Shown: positions 1-8,816, numbered from the stretch's first letter. The stretch is DNA of 20,628 bases from CAYVTV01 sp964526475 (GCA_964526475.1 CAZGKF010000055.1:1-20628), one strand, 5' to 3'. Numbers and translations are program-made. Notes: generated by a model not told the origin, from the letters alone.

Positions 1-487
1 CAATATATTTTACTAAATTTAAAGAAGTCGCTTAAAATCGTTTTTAGACAGCCTCGATTCAAGGGGGGTGGGTCAGGTATAAATTTTCGTTGATATTAAT
101 TCAGATTAAACAGGAGGAAAACAATTTTATTCTTTTTTATAATATCTCTGATACGACGAATGAAATATTATTTTGAAAATGGAAATTTTAAATAACTGAA
201 TATCAAGATTTAAAGAATTGCTTATTGCGTATAACCCTTTTAATATGAATGATATAAACATCTGCGAAACTTTAGTTATTAATAAATAATTTTATATTTA
301 CAAGGCGAATCGAAAAAAATAGATTCAAAGTTCTACTCCGGATTCACTTTACACTTTGACAGGAATATTCATGGGAGGACAAGATAAACGATAACTTGTG
401 ATATAAAGCCTTTCAGATTCTTAGATACCCCAAAACAAAAGAACAAGGCAACTAATTGTATTTTTCAACATATTTAATTGTTATATT
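1..487. other. AT-rich intergenic region, no gene seen
   Basis: No convincing coding frame is visible; the stretch is AT-rich with many stops in all frames. A weak match to the Bacteroidota promoter pattern is present: TTTA at 271-274, an 18-base spacer and TATATTTA at 293-300 (consensus TTTG, about 19-21 bases, TAnnTTTG). It lies about 190 bases upstream of the ATG at 488, which would give a long leader. Both boxes deviate from consensus in their last base, so it is only suggestive. Confidence 0.5.
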
Positions 488-1545
488 ATGAAGTTAAAAT
501 TGATTTTCTGCAGTATAATATTTTTAATAGCAACATCCAGTCATTATGCCCAGCACAGAGAGGCCATTATATGGGAGTATGAAGAATGGAGCATCGTAAA
601 CAATAGTTTTTCCGGAAATCCATTTGACCTGGTTGCTAAAGTGCGATTTGTACATGTGTCCGGTAACCATGAACACGAAACGGAGATGTTCTATGCAGGT
701 GATAGTATTTGGAAATACCGGTTTACCGGGACAGCTTTAGGGAAATGGACATTTAAAACAGAAAGTATCGATCCTGAAATGGACGGAATAAGTGGTACCC
801 TTGTCGTGAAAGAAAATTTGTACCCCGATAAAAAAGGTTTCTTAACACATATTGGAAATCAATACGCCATCTGGTCGGGAAATCAACCAATATTGTCTCC
901 TTACTGGTTCAATGTATACATGGATGGGGATAAAAAATTTTCGTCATTTGACGATGGACTTAAAAATAAAGCTTATCATGAAAGCCCTTTTTTCAATTAT
1001 CGAAGTACATCTCATATTAAGGATAAGATTCAAATAACGAAAAATGTTGGCTTTGACATTATAAATTTACTTCCAGACCCCACTTTTATGAAGAAAGGCA
1101 TACTTATTTAAGAAGCGGTTATAATCTTGATATGGACGGTACCCGGCGACTGATCTGGTGGAATATGATGGCGGGGGGTATGGGATGCTGGTTCGGGTTT
1201 TATTCCAGTTCACCTTATAATGAGGCAAAACCTTACCCCAATCCAGAGCAATTCACAACTGCAAAGCGTTTTTGGGATAAACATTTCATTCCTGGTATGA
1301 AAAGTATTTATCAGGCTGGTACGCCTATGCTTCTCTCACCAGATGAAAAAAAACTTATTATATACCAGGAAGCAACAGATAAAGTAAATCTGGATTTTCC
1401 TGAATTCCAGGGAAAAGCATTTCAAGCTGTTGCAATTGATACTAAGAAAGAATACAAGGAGATTAAATTGAAGGAATTGAAAATTTCAGATAAAATCTGG
1501 AAGGCTCCCAATTCTTCAGATTGGGTGGTAATTATCGAATATTGA
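488..1545 (+). pseudogene. Remnant of a secreted DUF5060/DUF4038-type glycoside hydrolase, internally deleted
   Basis: Two coding pieces in different frames appear to be the ends of one gene. Piece one (488-1111, 207 residues) starts with a signal peptide (hydrophobic residues about 3-20, cleavage near YAQ). It continues with a DUF5060-like beta-sandwich (WEYEEWSI, FAGDSIWKYRF-type region, GKWTFKTESID) and the first strand of the following TIM barrel. The second piece is readable in the +1 frame from about 1072 to 1545. It contains the pattern SGYNLDMDGTRRLIWWNMMA, typical of the end of the DUF4038-type barrel, and then a C-terminal beta domain resembling the 'putative collagen-binding' domain. 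Intact family members are roughly 500-600 residues long, so most of the catalytic barrel (about 200 residues) is missing and the join near 1060-1085 also shifts frame. An enzymatically active product is unlikely. It heads the plus-strand block and may once have been a PUL hydrolase. Family assignment is from pattern recognition and is fairly secure; the size of the deletion is an estimate. Confidence 0.75.
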
Positions 1546-1570
1546 AATATTTTTTATATCTTTAGTGTGA

Positions 1571-1650
1571 AGTATGATATTAGTTTTTGAGAATAATGTT
1601 AATGTGCTAATTATTAGCACATTAATTTAATTATCATACTACTTTTTTTA
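1571..1650 (+). terminator. Terminator-like stem-loop after the hydrolase remnant
   Basis: A perfect 12-bp inner stem (TTAATGTGCTAA at 1599-1610, its complement at 1614-1625) closes a 3-base loop. An outer 8-bp stem (AGTATGAT at 1571-1578 with ATCATACT at 1633-1640) encloses it across an unpaired stretch, and a run of seven T follows at 1643-1649. The position 26 bases after the stop at 1545 and the downstream T-run fit an intrinsic terminator on the plus strand. The stems are AT-rich, so strength is uncertain. Confidence 0.6.
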
Positions 1651-1781
1651 TTCGTTTTTACTTTTTTTTCAACAAGTTGAGCAGGTGCGAAACTTGAAAT
1701 AATAATAAAAAATCCTACGCTCTTGTGGCAGGGTAGTTTAAAAAATTCAAATGAAATTTTAATTATTTAAAAATACTCCAA

Positions 1782-2921
1782 ATGAAAATTATTCAGAAAA
1801 ACTGTTTAAAAATCGATCTAATTAAAATAGGACAAAAGGTCCTAACCTTATTTATCTTATTGCTAATCAAATCAGCAGTGCTAACAGGCCAGGGTGATAC
1901 TAGCTGGATGATCGAAGGCAAGTACGGTATCTTCATGCATTACCAATATCGCATCCTGCTCGGCTACAGGACCCCGGCGCTTCCGGATCCTTCGCAAATG
2001 AACGCTGAGGAGTGGAATGGGTTTGTGAATGGTTTTGATGTCGAAGCTTTCGCAAGGCAAATGGAGGAAGGAGGAATTTCCTGGGTGCTATTTTGTCTTG
2101 ACGATACCAATTTCGGTTATACTTGTTCACCAAATGCTACTTTTAATAAATACACTGGCTATAAACCCGGCGAACGTTGCTCCCACCGTGATCTTCCGAT
2201 GGAATTAGCCGATGCCCTGCAACCCAAAGGTATTAGGCTGTTACTTTACTGGTCCGGCCTAACTTCTACAGAACCTCATGGTGAAATTAAACATTTTGGT
2301 TATGTAAGCGACCTAAAATCATATTACGGGCAGAAGAAAAATTTATTTACCACAGACCCTGAAATGCGGAAGATTGCGATTGAGATCGTAAAAGAATGGT
2401 CGGATCGATATAAAGAAAAGGTTGCCGGATGGTGGTTTGACGGATTTCCCCAGGAATCATCAAGCGGTTGGACCGATAGTGGTACTTCACCGACATTGAT
2501 TGACTTAGCCGAGGCTGTACGCTCCGGTAATCCAGAGAGTATAATTGCCTTTAACATTGGAAGCCAGGAAAAAGCGTTTAAAAGAAGATCCATCGTTCAG
2601 GATTATACCGCTGGCGATGCCTATTTTAAAAGTGCAGGAAATATAAAAGGTGGAGGTTTATCTCCTTTTACACCTGAAAAAATCCCCGCAGAAGGAGGTA
2701 TTCTATGGAACGCTAAGCCATTTATCGGAAATATATATTATGGTCTGGGTACCGGTCTGAGTTATACTGATCAAATTATTATTGACTGGTTAAAAACAAT
2801 TATCAGTCAGGGAGGAGTAGCAACTCTTGATTATCCGTTTTGGCCGGAAAATGGATTGCTGAAGAACTTCGCCATAGATCAACTCATCGAAATTGCCAGA
2901 GTTGTTAAGATGGAGGAATAA
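1782..2921 (+). CDS. Secreted GH29-like (alpha-L-fucosidase-type) glycoside hydrolase
   Basis: The 379-residue protein has an N-terminal signal sequence (hydrophobic residues about 20-36, cleavage probably after TGQ) and then a single TIM-barrel domain. Seen in the sequence: the first-strand motif GKYGIFMHY (46-54), similar to KFGIFIHW of GH29 fucosidases, and AGWWFDGF (215-222), which matches the GH29 nucleophile motif WFDG and makes Asp220 the candidate nucleophile. The usual KHHDGF motif, whose two histidines bind fucose, is replaced around residues 105-112 by LDDTNFGY. The protein also stops after the barrel, lacking the C-terminal beta-sandwich of many GH29 enzymes. The likely role is exo-cleavage of a glycosidic bond in PUL-derived oligosaccharides in the periplasm or at the surface. 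Fucose specificity should not be assumed. The start is the first ATG before the signal peptide, and no other start gives a better leader. It follows the terminator-like element at 1571-1650, so it probably has its own promoter. Confidence 0.75.
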   Translation: MKIIQKNCLKIDLIKIGQKVLTLFILLLIKSAVLTGQGDTSWMIEGKYGIFMHYQYRILLGYRTPALPDPSQMNAEEWNGFVNGFDVEAFARQMEEGGISWVLFCLDDTNFGYTCSPNATFNKYTGYKPGERCSHRDLPMELADALQPKGIRLLLYWSGLTSTEPHGEIKHFGYVSDLKSYYGQKKNLFTTDPEMRKIAIEIVKEWSDRYKEKVAGWWFDGFPQESSSGWTDSGTSPTLIDLAEAVRSGNPESIIAFNIGSQEKAFKRRSIVQDYTAGDAYFKSAGNIKGGGLSPFTPEKIPAEGGILWNAKPFIGNIYYGLGTGLSYTDQIIIDWLKTIISQGGVATLDYPFWPENGLLKNFAIDQLIEIARVVKMEE

Positions 2922-3128
2922 CATTCGGGGAATAGGAAAATTCATGCGACTCTGCATAAGCAAAAACTCTCTGAAAATTAAAAAGGAATCAACATTAAGT
3001 ATAAGCGATTTAGGGGAAAGGAATACTAATAGATTATTCCAGTACTTAAAATGTATTATTATTATTATTATAACATTGGTGTCCGATAAAAATTCTTATA
3101 ATTGTCTAAACACATTGATTTTTTGGTA

Positions 3129-3201
3129 TTTACAAATATTTCGCCCAGGGCTTATTTTTGGCACTTGTCATTATTTCTGCATATATTTGCGTGGCGCTGC
3201 C
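3129..3201 (-). repeat. Two REP-like palindromic units, minus orientation
   Basis: Read on the minus strand, unit one is a GCCC-T-GGGC hairpin (3143-3151) followed by GAAATATTTGTAAA (down to 3129). Unit two is a GGC-AGC-GCC hairpin (3193-3201) followed by the more diverged tail ACGCAAATATATGCAG (down to about 3178). The hairpin-plus-AAATATTTGTA layout is the same as in the plus-oriented units at 3213-3286. Head sequences differ while the tail is partly kept. Unit two is the weaker match. Confidence 0.45.
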
Positions 3202-3212
3202 GCTTAGAAAAT

Positions 3213-3286
3213 GCTGCAGAGCAGCAAAATATTTGTAGCCAATTAATTACATGTTTGCATTATAGCTGCAGAGCAGCGTAATATTT
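3213..3286 (+). repeat. Two REP-like palindromic units, plus orientation
   Basis: The 13-base hairpin sequence GCTGCAGAGCAGC (stem GCTGC/GCAGC, loop AGA) occurs identically at 3213-3225 and 3265-3277. Each copy is followed by a near-identical AT tail: AAAATATTTGTAGCC after the first, GTAATATTTATTAT after the second. Over 22 bases the copies differ at two positions. Together with the two inverted units just upstream this resembles a mosaic of short extragenic palindromes. Copy number elsewhere in the genome cannot be seen from here. Confidence 0.65.
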
Positions 3287-3491
3287 ATTATATTAATGTT
3301 CTGATATTTTGCCGGACAACAGTGTTATTATAAATATGACCGGGAAGAGCTTGACAGGTTCACCGAAGCAACAACATAGAAAAAGATTTGTCCGCTATTG
3401 GATAGTCTTCGTCAATAAACCGGATAAATCCCGTTTGAAAAATTCAATTTGGATATTTAAATAATTATTATTTACCCTTATACTATTAAAC

Positions 3492-5378
3492 ATGAGTAAT
3501 CTTAGGTCTATAATATCAACTGTATTTTGTGGCGTTTTGTTTATTATTTTTAGTTGTTGCTCAGGCAATAAAGGTAACAATGAAGAAAAGGGAAATCTAT
3601 TTTTTGTATCGGTAAATGGTAGCGATGATAACGATGGATCTGAAGCAAAACCCTTTCTGACTATTCAGGCAGCTGCCAGAATTGCCCGGCCTGGCGATGT
3701 GATTACTGTACACCAGGGAACCTACCGGGAACGGATAAATCCGCCCATGGGAGGTTTATCAGACTCTGAGCGCATAATTTTTCAGGCTGCACCCGGTGAA
3801 AGGGTTGTAATCAAAGGATCAGAGAGGATGAAGGGATGGGAGAAAAAGCAAAACGATACATGGAAAGTTCTCATTCCAAACATTTTTTTCGGTGATTTCA
3901 ATCCGTTTAATGATTTGATCCATGGTGACTGGTTCAAACCGCTGGGAAGAGATCATCATACCGGTGCGGTATATCTTAACGAGCATTGGCTTACCGAAGC
4001 CACCAGCCTGGATGAGGTATTAAACCCTTTGGAAAATGAACCCTTATGGTTTGCTCTGGTTGACCAGGAAAACACCACCATATGGGCGCAGTTCGGGGGT
4101 ATTGATCCCAATCAGGAAGAGGTGGAAATCAATGTTCGCCAGACGGTTTTTTATCCTGAAAAACCAGGAATCAATTACATCACCGTGCGTGGCTTTACCA
4201 TGATGCATGCCGCCACTCCCTGGGCACCGCCAACAGCCGAACAGATTGGCCTTATCGGCACCCACTGGAGTAAAGGATGGATCATAGAAAACAATGATAT
4301 AAGTTACTCAACCTGTACAGGCCTTACTCTTGGAAAGTACGGGGACAATTGGGATAATACCTCTCAAAATTCGGCCGAGGGATATGTTGAGACTATCAGG
4401 CGTGCCCTGGAAAACGGCTGGTCAAGGGAAAATATCGGGAGTCATATTGTAAGGGATAATCGTATCTCACATTGTGAACAGGCAGGTATCGTCGGGAGTA
4501 TGGGAGCTGTTTTCAGCAGCATAACCGGTAATGTGATCCATGATATACATGTCAGGCGGCTATTTACAGGTCATGAAATGGCAGGAATAAAAATACATGG
4601 TGCTGTTGATTTCCTCATCGGCCAAAATCGCATATACCGTACCACCAGGGGGATATGGCTGGACTGGATGACACAGGGTACCAGGGTTACCGGTAATCTG
4701 CTTTATGATAACAGTCCACAGGAAGACATTTTTATAGAGGTCAATCACGGACCGTATGTTGTGGATAACAATCTGTTTCTCTCTTCTTTTTCGATGAATG
4801 ATTGGTCACAGGGAGGAACTTTTGCTCACAATCTATTCGCCGGAAGAATTAACATACGTCCCGTTCTCGACCGGTCAACACCTTTTCTTGAGCCTCATTC
4901 CACCAAAATAAGGGGATTTAGCAATCATCCATGTGGAGATAATAATTTTTACAACAATATATTTCTAATCCAAAATTTAGAGATTTATGATAAACTGGAT
5001 ACGCCTTCACGTATGGCCGGCAATGTTTTTATCGGTAATGCCCTGCCCTCTGAGTATGAACAGGATCCGGTTGTCATGCCTGGTTCTGATCCCGATATTA
5101 AGATAATGGAAGAAGAGATGAATATATTCATTCGCATATCAATTGATTCTTCGTTTAGCACGGATAACAATATACTTGTAACAACCGATATTTTAGGAAA
5201 AACGGCAATTTCCGGTCTTCCTTTTTTGAATTATGATGCAAAACCCCTTAAAATTGATAACGATTATTTCGGGGTAAAAAGAAATGCAAAAAAGCCTTTT
5301 CCAGGTCCCTTTGAAAAAACTGAAGACGGTCAAAACAGACTCAATGTATGGGAAATTAAAGAGAAGTTGAATAATTGA
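3492..5378 (+). CDS. Right-handed parallel beta-helix lipoprotein (DUF1565-type), candidate polysaccharide-active enzyme
   Basis: The 628-residue protein has a hydrophobic leader and a lipobox-like end, IIFSC, with Cys22 as the probable lipidated residue, so it is predicted to be an outer-membrane or surface lipoprotein. Residues about 36-80 carry the DUF1565-type start of pectate-lyase-like beta-helices (FFVSVNGSDDNDGS, PFLTIQAAARIARPGDVITV, GTYRE). The rest shows repeated beta-helix turns with asparagine ladders, such as the IIENNDISYS, IVRDNRISHCEQAGI and VTGNLLYDNSPQEDI regions, and aromatic-rich insertions near 135-200. Proteins of this architecture include several polysaccharide lyase and glycoside hydrolase families (PL6, GH110, GH120 and GH141 use the fold), but I cannot assign one. 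Its PUL position makes a depolymerising or debranching role likely. The start is the ATG directly before the signal sequence. Transcription is probably separate from the GH29-like gene given the 570-bp gap. Confidence 0.75.
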   Translation: MSNLRSIISTVFCGVLFIIFSCCSGNKGNNEEKGNLFFVSVNGSDDNDGSEAKPFLTIQAAARIARPGDVITVHQGTYRERINPPMGGLSDSERIIFQAAPGERVVIKGSERMKGWEKKQNDTWKVLIPNIFFGDFNPFNDLIHGDWFKPLGRDHHTGAVYLNEHWLTEATSLDEVLNPLENEPLWFALVDQENTTIWAQFGGIDPNQEEVEINVRQTVFYPEKPGINYITVRGFTMMHAATPWAPPTAEQIGLIGTHWSKGWIIENNDISYSTCTGLTLGKYGDNWDNTSQNSAEGYVETIRRALENGWSRENIGSHIVRDNRISHCEQAGIVGSMGAVFSSITGNVIHDIHVRRLFTGHEMAGIKIHGAVDFLIGQNRIYRTTRGIWLDWMTQGTRVTGNLLYDNSPQEDIFIEVNHGPYVVDNNLFLSSFSMNDWSQGGTFAHNLFAGRINIRPVLDRSTPFLEPHSTKIRGFSNHPCGDNNFYNNIFLIQNLEIYDKLDTPSRMAGNVFIGNALPSEYEQDPVVMPGSDPDIKIMEEEMNIFIRISIDSSFSTDNNILVTTDILGKTAISGLPFLNYDAKPLKIDNDYFGVKRNAKKPFPGPFEKTEDGQNRLNVWEIKEKLNN

Positions 5379-5717
5379 ATATCTATGCGCCTGGTACCTT
5401 ATAAATATCATTATTTACCTTATGACAAAGAAAAATGAAGATGGAAAATACAAATGAGAGTTTTGTCGCTTACCTGAATGACATGATAGCAGTCCCTCCA
5501 AAGTATCATAAGGAAAAATAAGTTTATGAAGCAGCAAGATCGCAGTTTTATTGATTGGTTTATTTTAGTTTATGGCAAAATAAACCGGAGCAGGCATCAG
5601 AGAGAACTCAAAATTTATGAACGGTATTTTGTATTACACACGAAAACTATTGACGACTATGTTTTTCCGTGTTATTTTTTTAAGCGATGGATTAAATATG
5701 GTTGCAAAGTTTATATC
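5379..5717. other. Intergenic region between convergent blocks; possible micro-ORF only
   Basis: The plus-strand beta-helix gene and the minus-strand sulfatase gene end on either side of this gap. It contains a 28-codon frame at 5435-5521 (ending AVPPKYHKEK) and a 71-codon frame at 5526-5741 that runs into the 3' end of the sulfatase on the opposite strand. Neither resembles a family I know; they may be remnants or chance frames. No GC-rich terminator hairpin is evident; only a 6-bp AT stem (TAAATA/TATTTA near 5402-5418) is seen. Confidence 0.5.
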
Positions 5718-7253
5718 CTATTTATAATCCTCTTCCTTTAAACTGTTTAACACCGATTTCTGCCAATTGCGTAATTCAGCCTCCATTTCCTTCACCATTT
5801 CAGGATACTCATCGGCCAGGTTTTTCACCTCTCCCGGATCATTTTGAATATCATACAATTCAAATCCCTGTTTATTGGGTGTCTGTCCTTCAATTACCAG
5901 TTTATATTGATCTTTTAACATTGTACGTTCACCAGAAAAATCATTTTCTGAAATCTGATCATATTTAAGATTACGAAAGGTCCGGGTGAATTTCCCATCC
6001 ATTAATTTAGCCAGTGGAGTGGTTCCTTCCTGTAATTTTGGGTCAATGTAGGGCTCTGCATTTTCACTGAACACCTTTCCTGGTTCAAACTGCCAAAAAT
6101 AAAGTGCTTGTTTTCGTTGTTGTGCCGGATCATCAAAAAACGGAACCAGACTAATTCCATCAAGTGGTCTGTCGGGCAAAGGCTGACCTGTCATTTCAAC
6201 CAGAGTAGGGAGAATATCACTGGTAACTGAAATAACATTAGTTGACACCGGTTCTTTAATCTTTGCAGGCCATTCCAGTACACAGGGAACACGAACACCC
6301 CCTTCATACAGGCTTCCTTTTTGCGCCCGGAGTGTCATCCCTGTCCGGCCTGCATCTGCAGGAGTGCCATTGTCGCCACAGTAAATGATGAGTGTGTTTT
6401 CCTTCATATTCTTTTCCCGGAGCCAGGATCTTAATATACCTATCGACCTGTCCATCGCCGTAATCTCTGCATAACGTTCCTGTAAAACATCTCTGAGTGG
6501 ACGGAAAATCTGTTCCCCTGTTTCATTTGAGGTAAGGCGAACTAATCTGTTCGCTAAGCTATCGGGAAGATTATTATAAAGTGCCAGATCCTCTGGTAAT
6601 CCGCTATATGGCTCATGAGGAGATCCAAACCAAACCACCGCTAAAAACGGACTTTCCTGTTTTTTTGTCTTTTCTATGAATTTTATCGCTTCGTCAATAA
6701 TAACTTCCGAACTTTCTCCTTCCATTTTTTGCGGAGAATCACCGTTTCGGGAAAGTACAGGGTCCATTTCAAAAAAATTATCGTGTGAAAGCCATTCATC
6801 AAAGCCCATGGCTCCAGGACTGGTAGGCGACTCTTTTTTGACAGGACCCACGTGCCATTTTCCAAAATGAGCAGTTGCATATCCGGCCTCTTTCAGGAGA
6901 TGAGCAATGGTGATCTCTTCTGGCCGTAATGACCATCCTGGGGTGAATGTGCCATAACGGTTTGGATGCCTTCCGGTTAATACACTGCCCCGGGTGGGTG
7001 AACAGGTCGGATGTGCGGCATAAAACCGGTCGAAACGCAAACCATTGACTGCCATTTCATCCAGCACGGGTGTTTTTACAAATGGGTGCCCGTTATAACC
7101 GACTTCGTCCCAACCGTGATCGTCACCCATTAGAAGGATAATATTCGGAAGCTCTTCTTTATTTACCTCCTTCTCTTTTTGTCCATTGGTGCAGGAAAAT
7201 GTTATCGCCCAAAATAATTTTGCGATATTAATAACTATAGTTTTTATTTTCAT
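5718..7253 (-). CDS. S1-type (formylglycine) sulfatase, lipoprotein
   Basis: The 511-residue protein is a sulfatase of the alkaline-phosphatase superfamily that would hydrolyse sulfate esters on a glycan. Active-site signatures are complete. The calcium ligands are Asp44-Asp45 (MGDDHG) and Asp294-Asn295 (CGDNG). The CxPxR maturation motif CSPTRGSVLTGRH places the catalytic cysteine at 84 and Arg at 88. GKWHVG holds Lys132/His134, SPHEP holds His213 and QKGSLYEGGVR holds Lys312. The leader ends in TFSC, so Cys21 is probably lipidated and the enzyme sits on the periplasmic or outer face. It needs a formylglycine-generating maturase, which is not in this window. It is the last gene of the minus-strand block, 169 bp after propeller protein A, so it may have its own promoter. 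The subfamily and the sulfate position cleaved cannot be decided by eye. Confidence 0.92.
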   Translation of the reverse strand: MKIKTIVINIAKLFWAITFSCTNGQKEKEVNKEELPNIILLMGDDHGWDEVGYNGHPFVKTPVLDEMAVNGLRFDRFYAAHPTCSPTRGSVLTGRHPNRYGTFTPGWSLRPEEITIAHLLKEAGYATAHFGKWHVGPVKKESPTSPGAMGFDEWLSHDNFFEMDPVLSRNGDSPQKMEGESSEVIIDEAIKFIEKTKKQESPFLAVVWFGSPHEPYSGLPEDLALYNNLPDSLANRLVRLTSNETGEQIFRPLRDVLQERYAEITAMDRSIGILRSWLREKNMKENTLIIYCGDNGTPADAGRTGMTLRAQKGSLYEGGVRVPCVLEWPAKIKEPVSTNVISVTSDILPTLVEMTGQPLPDRPLDGISLVPFFDDPAQQRKQALYFWQFEPGKVFSENAEPYIDPKLQEGTTPLAKLMDGKFTRTFRNLKYDQISENDFSGERTMLKDQYKLVIEGQTPNKQGFELYDIQNDPGEVKNLADEYPEMVKEMEAELRNWQKSVLNSLKEEDYK

Positions 7254-7422
7254 TTTCGATTATTATTATAAACTTAAAGTAAAGATATCAATTTATAATC
7301 ATTTGCCTTCTCAATGAGACCAGGTGATCACTGCAGTCTTGTTCAATTACTTCCATTTGTCAGCCGTGCATTTCATCCTTTTAAGGCAAAATTTCACAGG
7401 AGGTATTTGGATACCCACCCAT

Positions 7423-8751
7423 TTATATTACACCTGACAAATCTGCAATGAATACTTGTCTTTTACCCTCTGGCGCTCCATTAAAACAAACTTTTTTATA
7501 ATCACGACTCCATACAACATGTGGATCTATTCGAAAGGTACTTTCACTAATATCCAGATCTGTAAAAACTTCGCAAATGTGAACTTCTTCATCTGTGCTC
7601 AGGTTAATCAATCTGATAGGAGACTCCTTATAACCACGTTTTTTATATTCTCCAACATAATAATCAGAAATTAAATATGAAGTATCCGGATTAACACTTG
7701 GATGGCCGCTGCCCAAATGTTTTTTCGATAATATTTTGAAGTTATTGCCCTTATAATCAAACATACAAAAATGCATATCTTCTTCTCCCAACCAGGCGGG
7801 GGTTAAATTCTGTATAATATGCTGTCCATCAGGATGCCAGTTTGGGTGATTCCCTCTTTTTGACCATTGTTTTTGTGTTACGGCTTCCCTGATATCACTT
7901 CCATCGTGATTAAAAGTGATAAGGGTAGGGTGATATTTTGAAGAACCCGGGAAGATACCTCTAAATACCTGGAATATCCGGCTGCCCTGCTTATTGTACT
8001 TTGAGTGGAAAAAGTAACAATTAGCATCTGCATAGAAAGGGTTGTTTAATTTTGTATACGCTTCATTCAAACTTACCAGAAGCTTTTTATTATTGACAGC
8101 CAAATCTGTTTCCCATAGTCCCTGATCGGAAGGAGCACCTTTTATTTCCTTTAATTCTCTGAATACAGGAACTCCATAACCCATTTGGGTAGACTTACCG
8201 TCCTGGTAGCCGTTGATAAGGTCCAGTGGAAATCCTATTACGGCAGATTCATCAGGTGCAATGTGATACATCGGGCCTGCAAATGCTTTGATCTCTTTAG
8301 TTTCAATATCAATTCTTACACAAACAGCTTCATTGCCGATAATATCGTTTGTATAAAGGTGCTTGTCGGTTTTTCCCCAGTTAAGATTGGCTCCTAACTG
8401 GAAGGCCCATCCTTTTGTGGAATATACTGTTTCAATCGTTTCATTTTCAAGGTCTATCACGCAAATATCAGCCTTATCACCATATTTTGCTGTTCTTCCC
8501 TGGTATGGTAATTTTGTAACTGCCAAATATTTTTGGCTTGGACTGAAAGGGCAGACATCAAAGAATGTCTGGATATAGTATCCGTCGTCAGGGGTTACGA
8601 TCTTAACTTTCCCTATGCTGGTTTCTTTCCTGTAATCCCTGAACTTGAATTTTCTTGGCTGTTCTTGATTTTTTTGGATTAAAAAAACACCGGGAACAGC
8701 ATTAATTGCTACAAATCCGGCTGATGTTTTTAGAAAATTTCTTCGTTTCAT
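7423..8751 (-). CDS. Tat-type beta-propeller protein A, oligogalacturonate-lyase (PL22)-like
   Basis: The 442-residue protein begins with a twin-arginine signal (KRRNFLKTSAG), pointing to export in folded form, as for cofactor- or metal-containing enzymes. The mature part has repeated TolB/WD40-like blade motifs (FSPSQKYLAV, IAPDESAVIG, WHPDGQHII, VNPDTSYLI, WSRDYKKVCF), consistent with a six- to eight-bladed propeller. Histidines at 163, 249, 302, 306, 350 and 411 sit at equivalent blade positions and are all kept in the paralogue at 11593-12930. This pattern recalls the His-rich metal site of PL22 oligogalacturonate lyases, so a lyase acting on uronic-acid oligosaccharides is a reasonable guess. 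A non-enzymatic TolB-like protein is the alternative. It lies 65 bp downstream of a sulfatase gene and is probably co-transcribed with it. It looks intact, unlike its paralogue. Confidence 0.75.
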   Translation of the reverse strand: MKRRNFLKTSAGFVAINAVPGVFLIQKNQEQPRKFKFRDYRKETSIGKVKIVTPDDGYYIQTFFDVCPFSPSQKYLAVTKLPYQGRTAKYGDKADICVIDLENETIETVYSTKGWAFQLGANLNWGKTDKHLYTNDIIGNEAVCVRIDIETKEIKAFAGPMYHIAPDESAVIGFPLDLINGYQDGKSTQMGYGVPVFRELKEIKGAPSDQGLWETDLAVNNKKLLVSLNEAYTKLNNPFYADANCYFFHSKYNKQGSRIFQVFRGIFPGSSKYHPTLITFNHDGSDIREAVTQKQWSKRGNHPNWHPDGQHIIQNLTPAWLGEEDMHFCMFDYKGNNFKILSKKHLGSGHPSVNPDTSYLISDYYVGEYKKRGYKESPIRLINLSTDEEVHICEVFTDLDISESTFRIDPHVVWSRDYKKVCFNGAPEGKRQVFIADLSGVI

Positions 8752-8816
8752 TTTACTTATTTTTTTTGAATTGTTAAAGTACTAATAATTTTTTGTTAAA
8801 ATGATGTTTGTAATGT

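Larger units (their letters stand above)
2922..3491. other. 570-bp intergenic region with palindromic repeats, no supported gene
   Basis: The stretch separates the GH29-like gene from the beta-helix gene. Frames here are short and unlike any family I recognise, for example a 42-codon frame at 3336-3464 that is probably fortuitous. The middle (3129-3286) holds four small palindromes with similar AT-rich tails, described separately. An ATT/TTA microsatellite-like run occurs at about 3055-3072. No clear intrinsic terminator for the upstream gene was found, although the palindromes could act at the RNA level. Confidence 0.6.

Noticed and set aside
1..487. Possible RNA gene or riboswitch in the long 5' region
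   Set aside because: No tRNA-like cloverleaf, conserved riboswitch core or stable GC-rich stem is visible; the region is uniformly AT-rich.
2893..3207. Open frame of 104 codons after the GH29-like gene
   Set aside because: It overlaps the end of the GH29-like gene, translates an ATT microsatellite-like run and the palindromic repeats, and has no recognisable domain.
3213..3286. Possible CRISPR array because of repeated 13-base units
   Set aside because: There are only two direct copies with a 39-base interval, no further repeats, no cas genes, and an AT tail conserved beyond the hairpin, which fits dispersed palindromes better.
5435..5521. 28-codon frame ending AVPPKYHKEK
   Set aside because: It is short and without recognisable homology or a start signal; it could be a gene relic but that cannot be supported from sequence alone.
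5526..5741. 71-codon plus-strand frame in the convergent gap
   Set aside because: It runs into the coding end of the sulfatase on the other strand and resembles no family; probably fortuitous.
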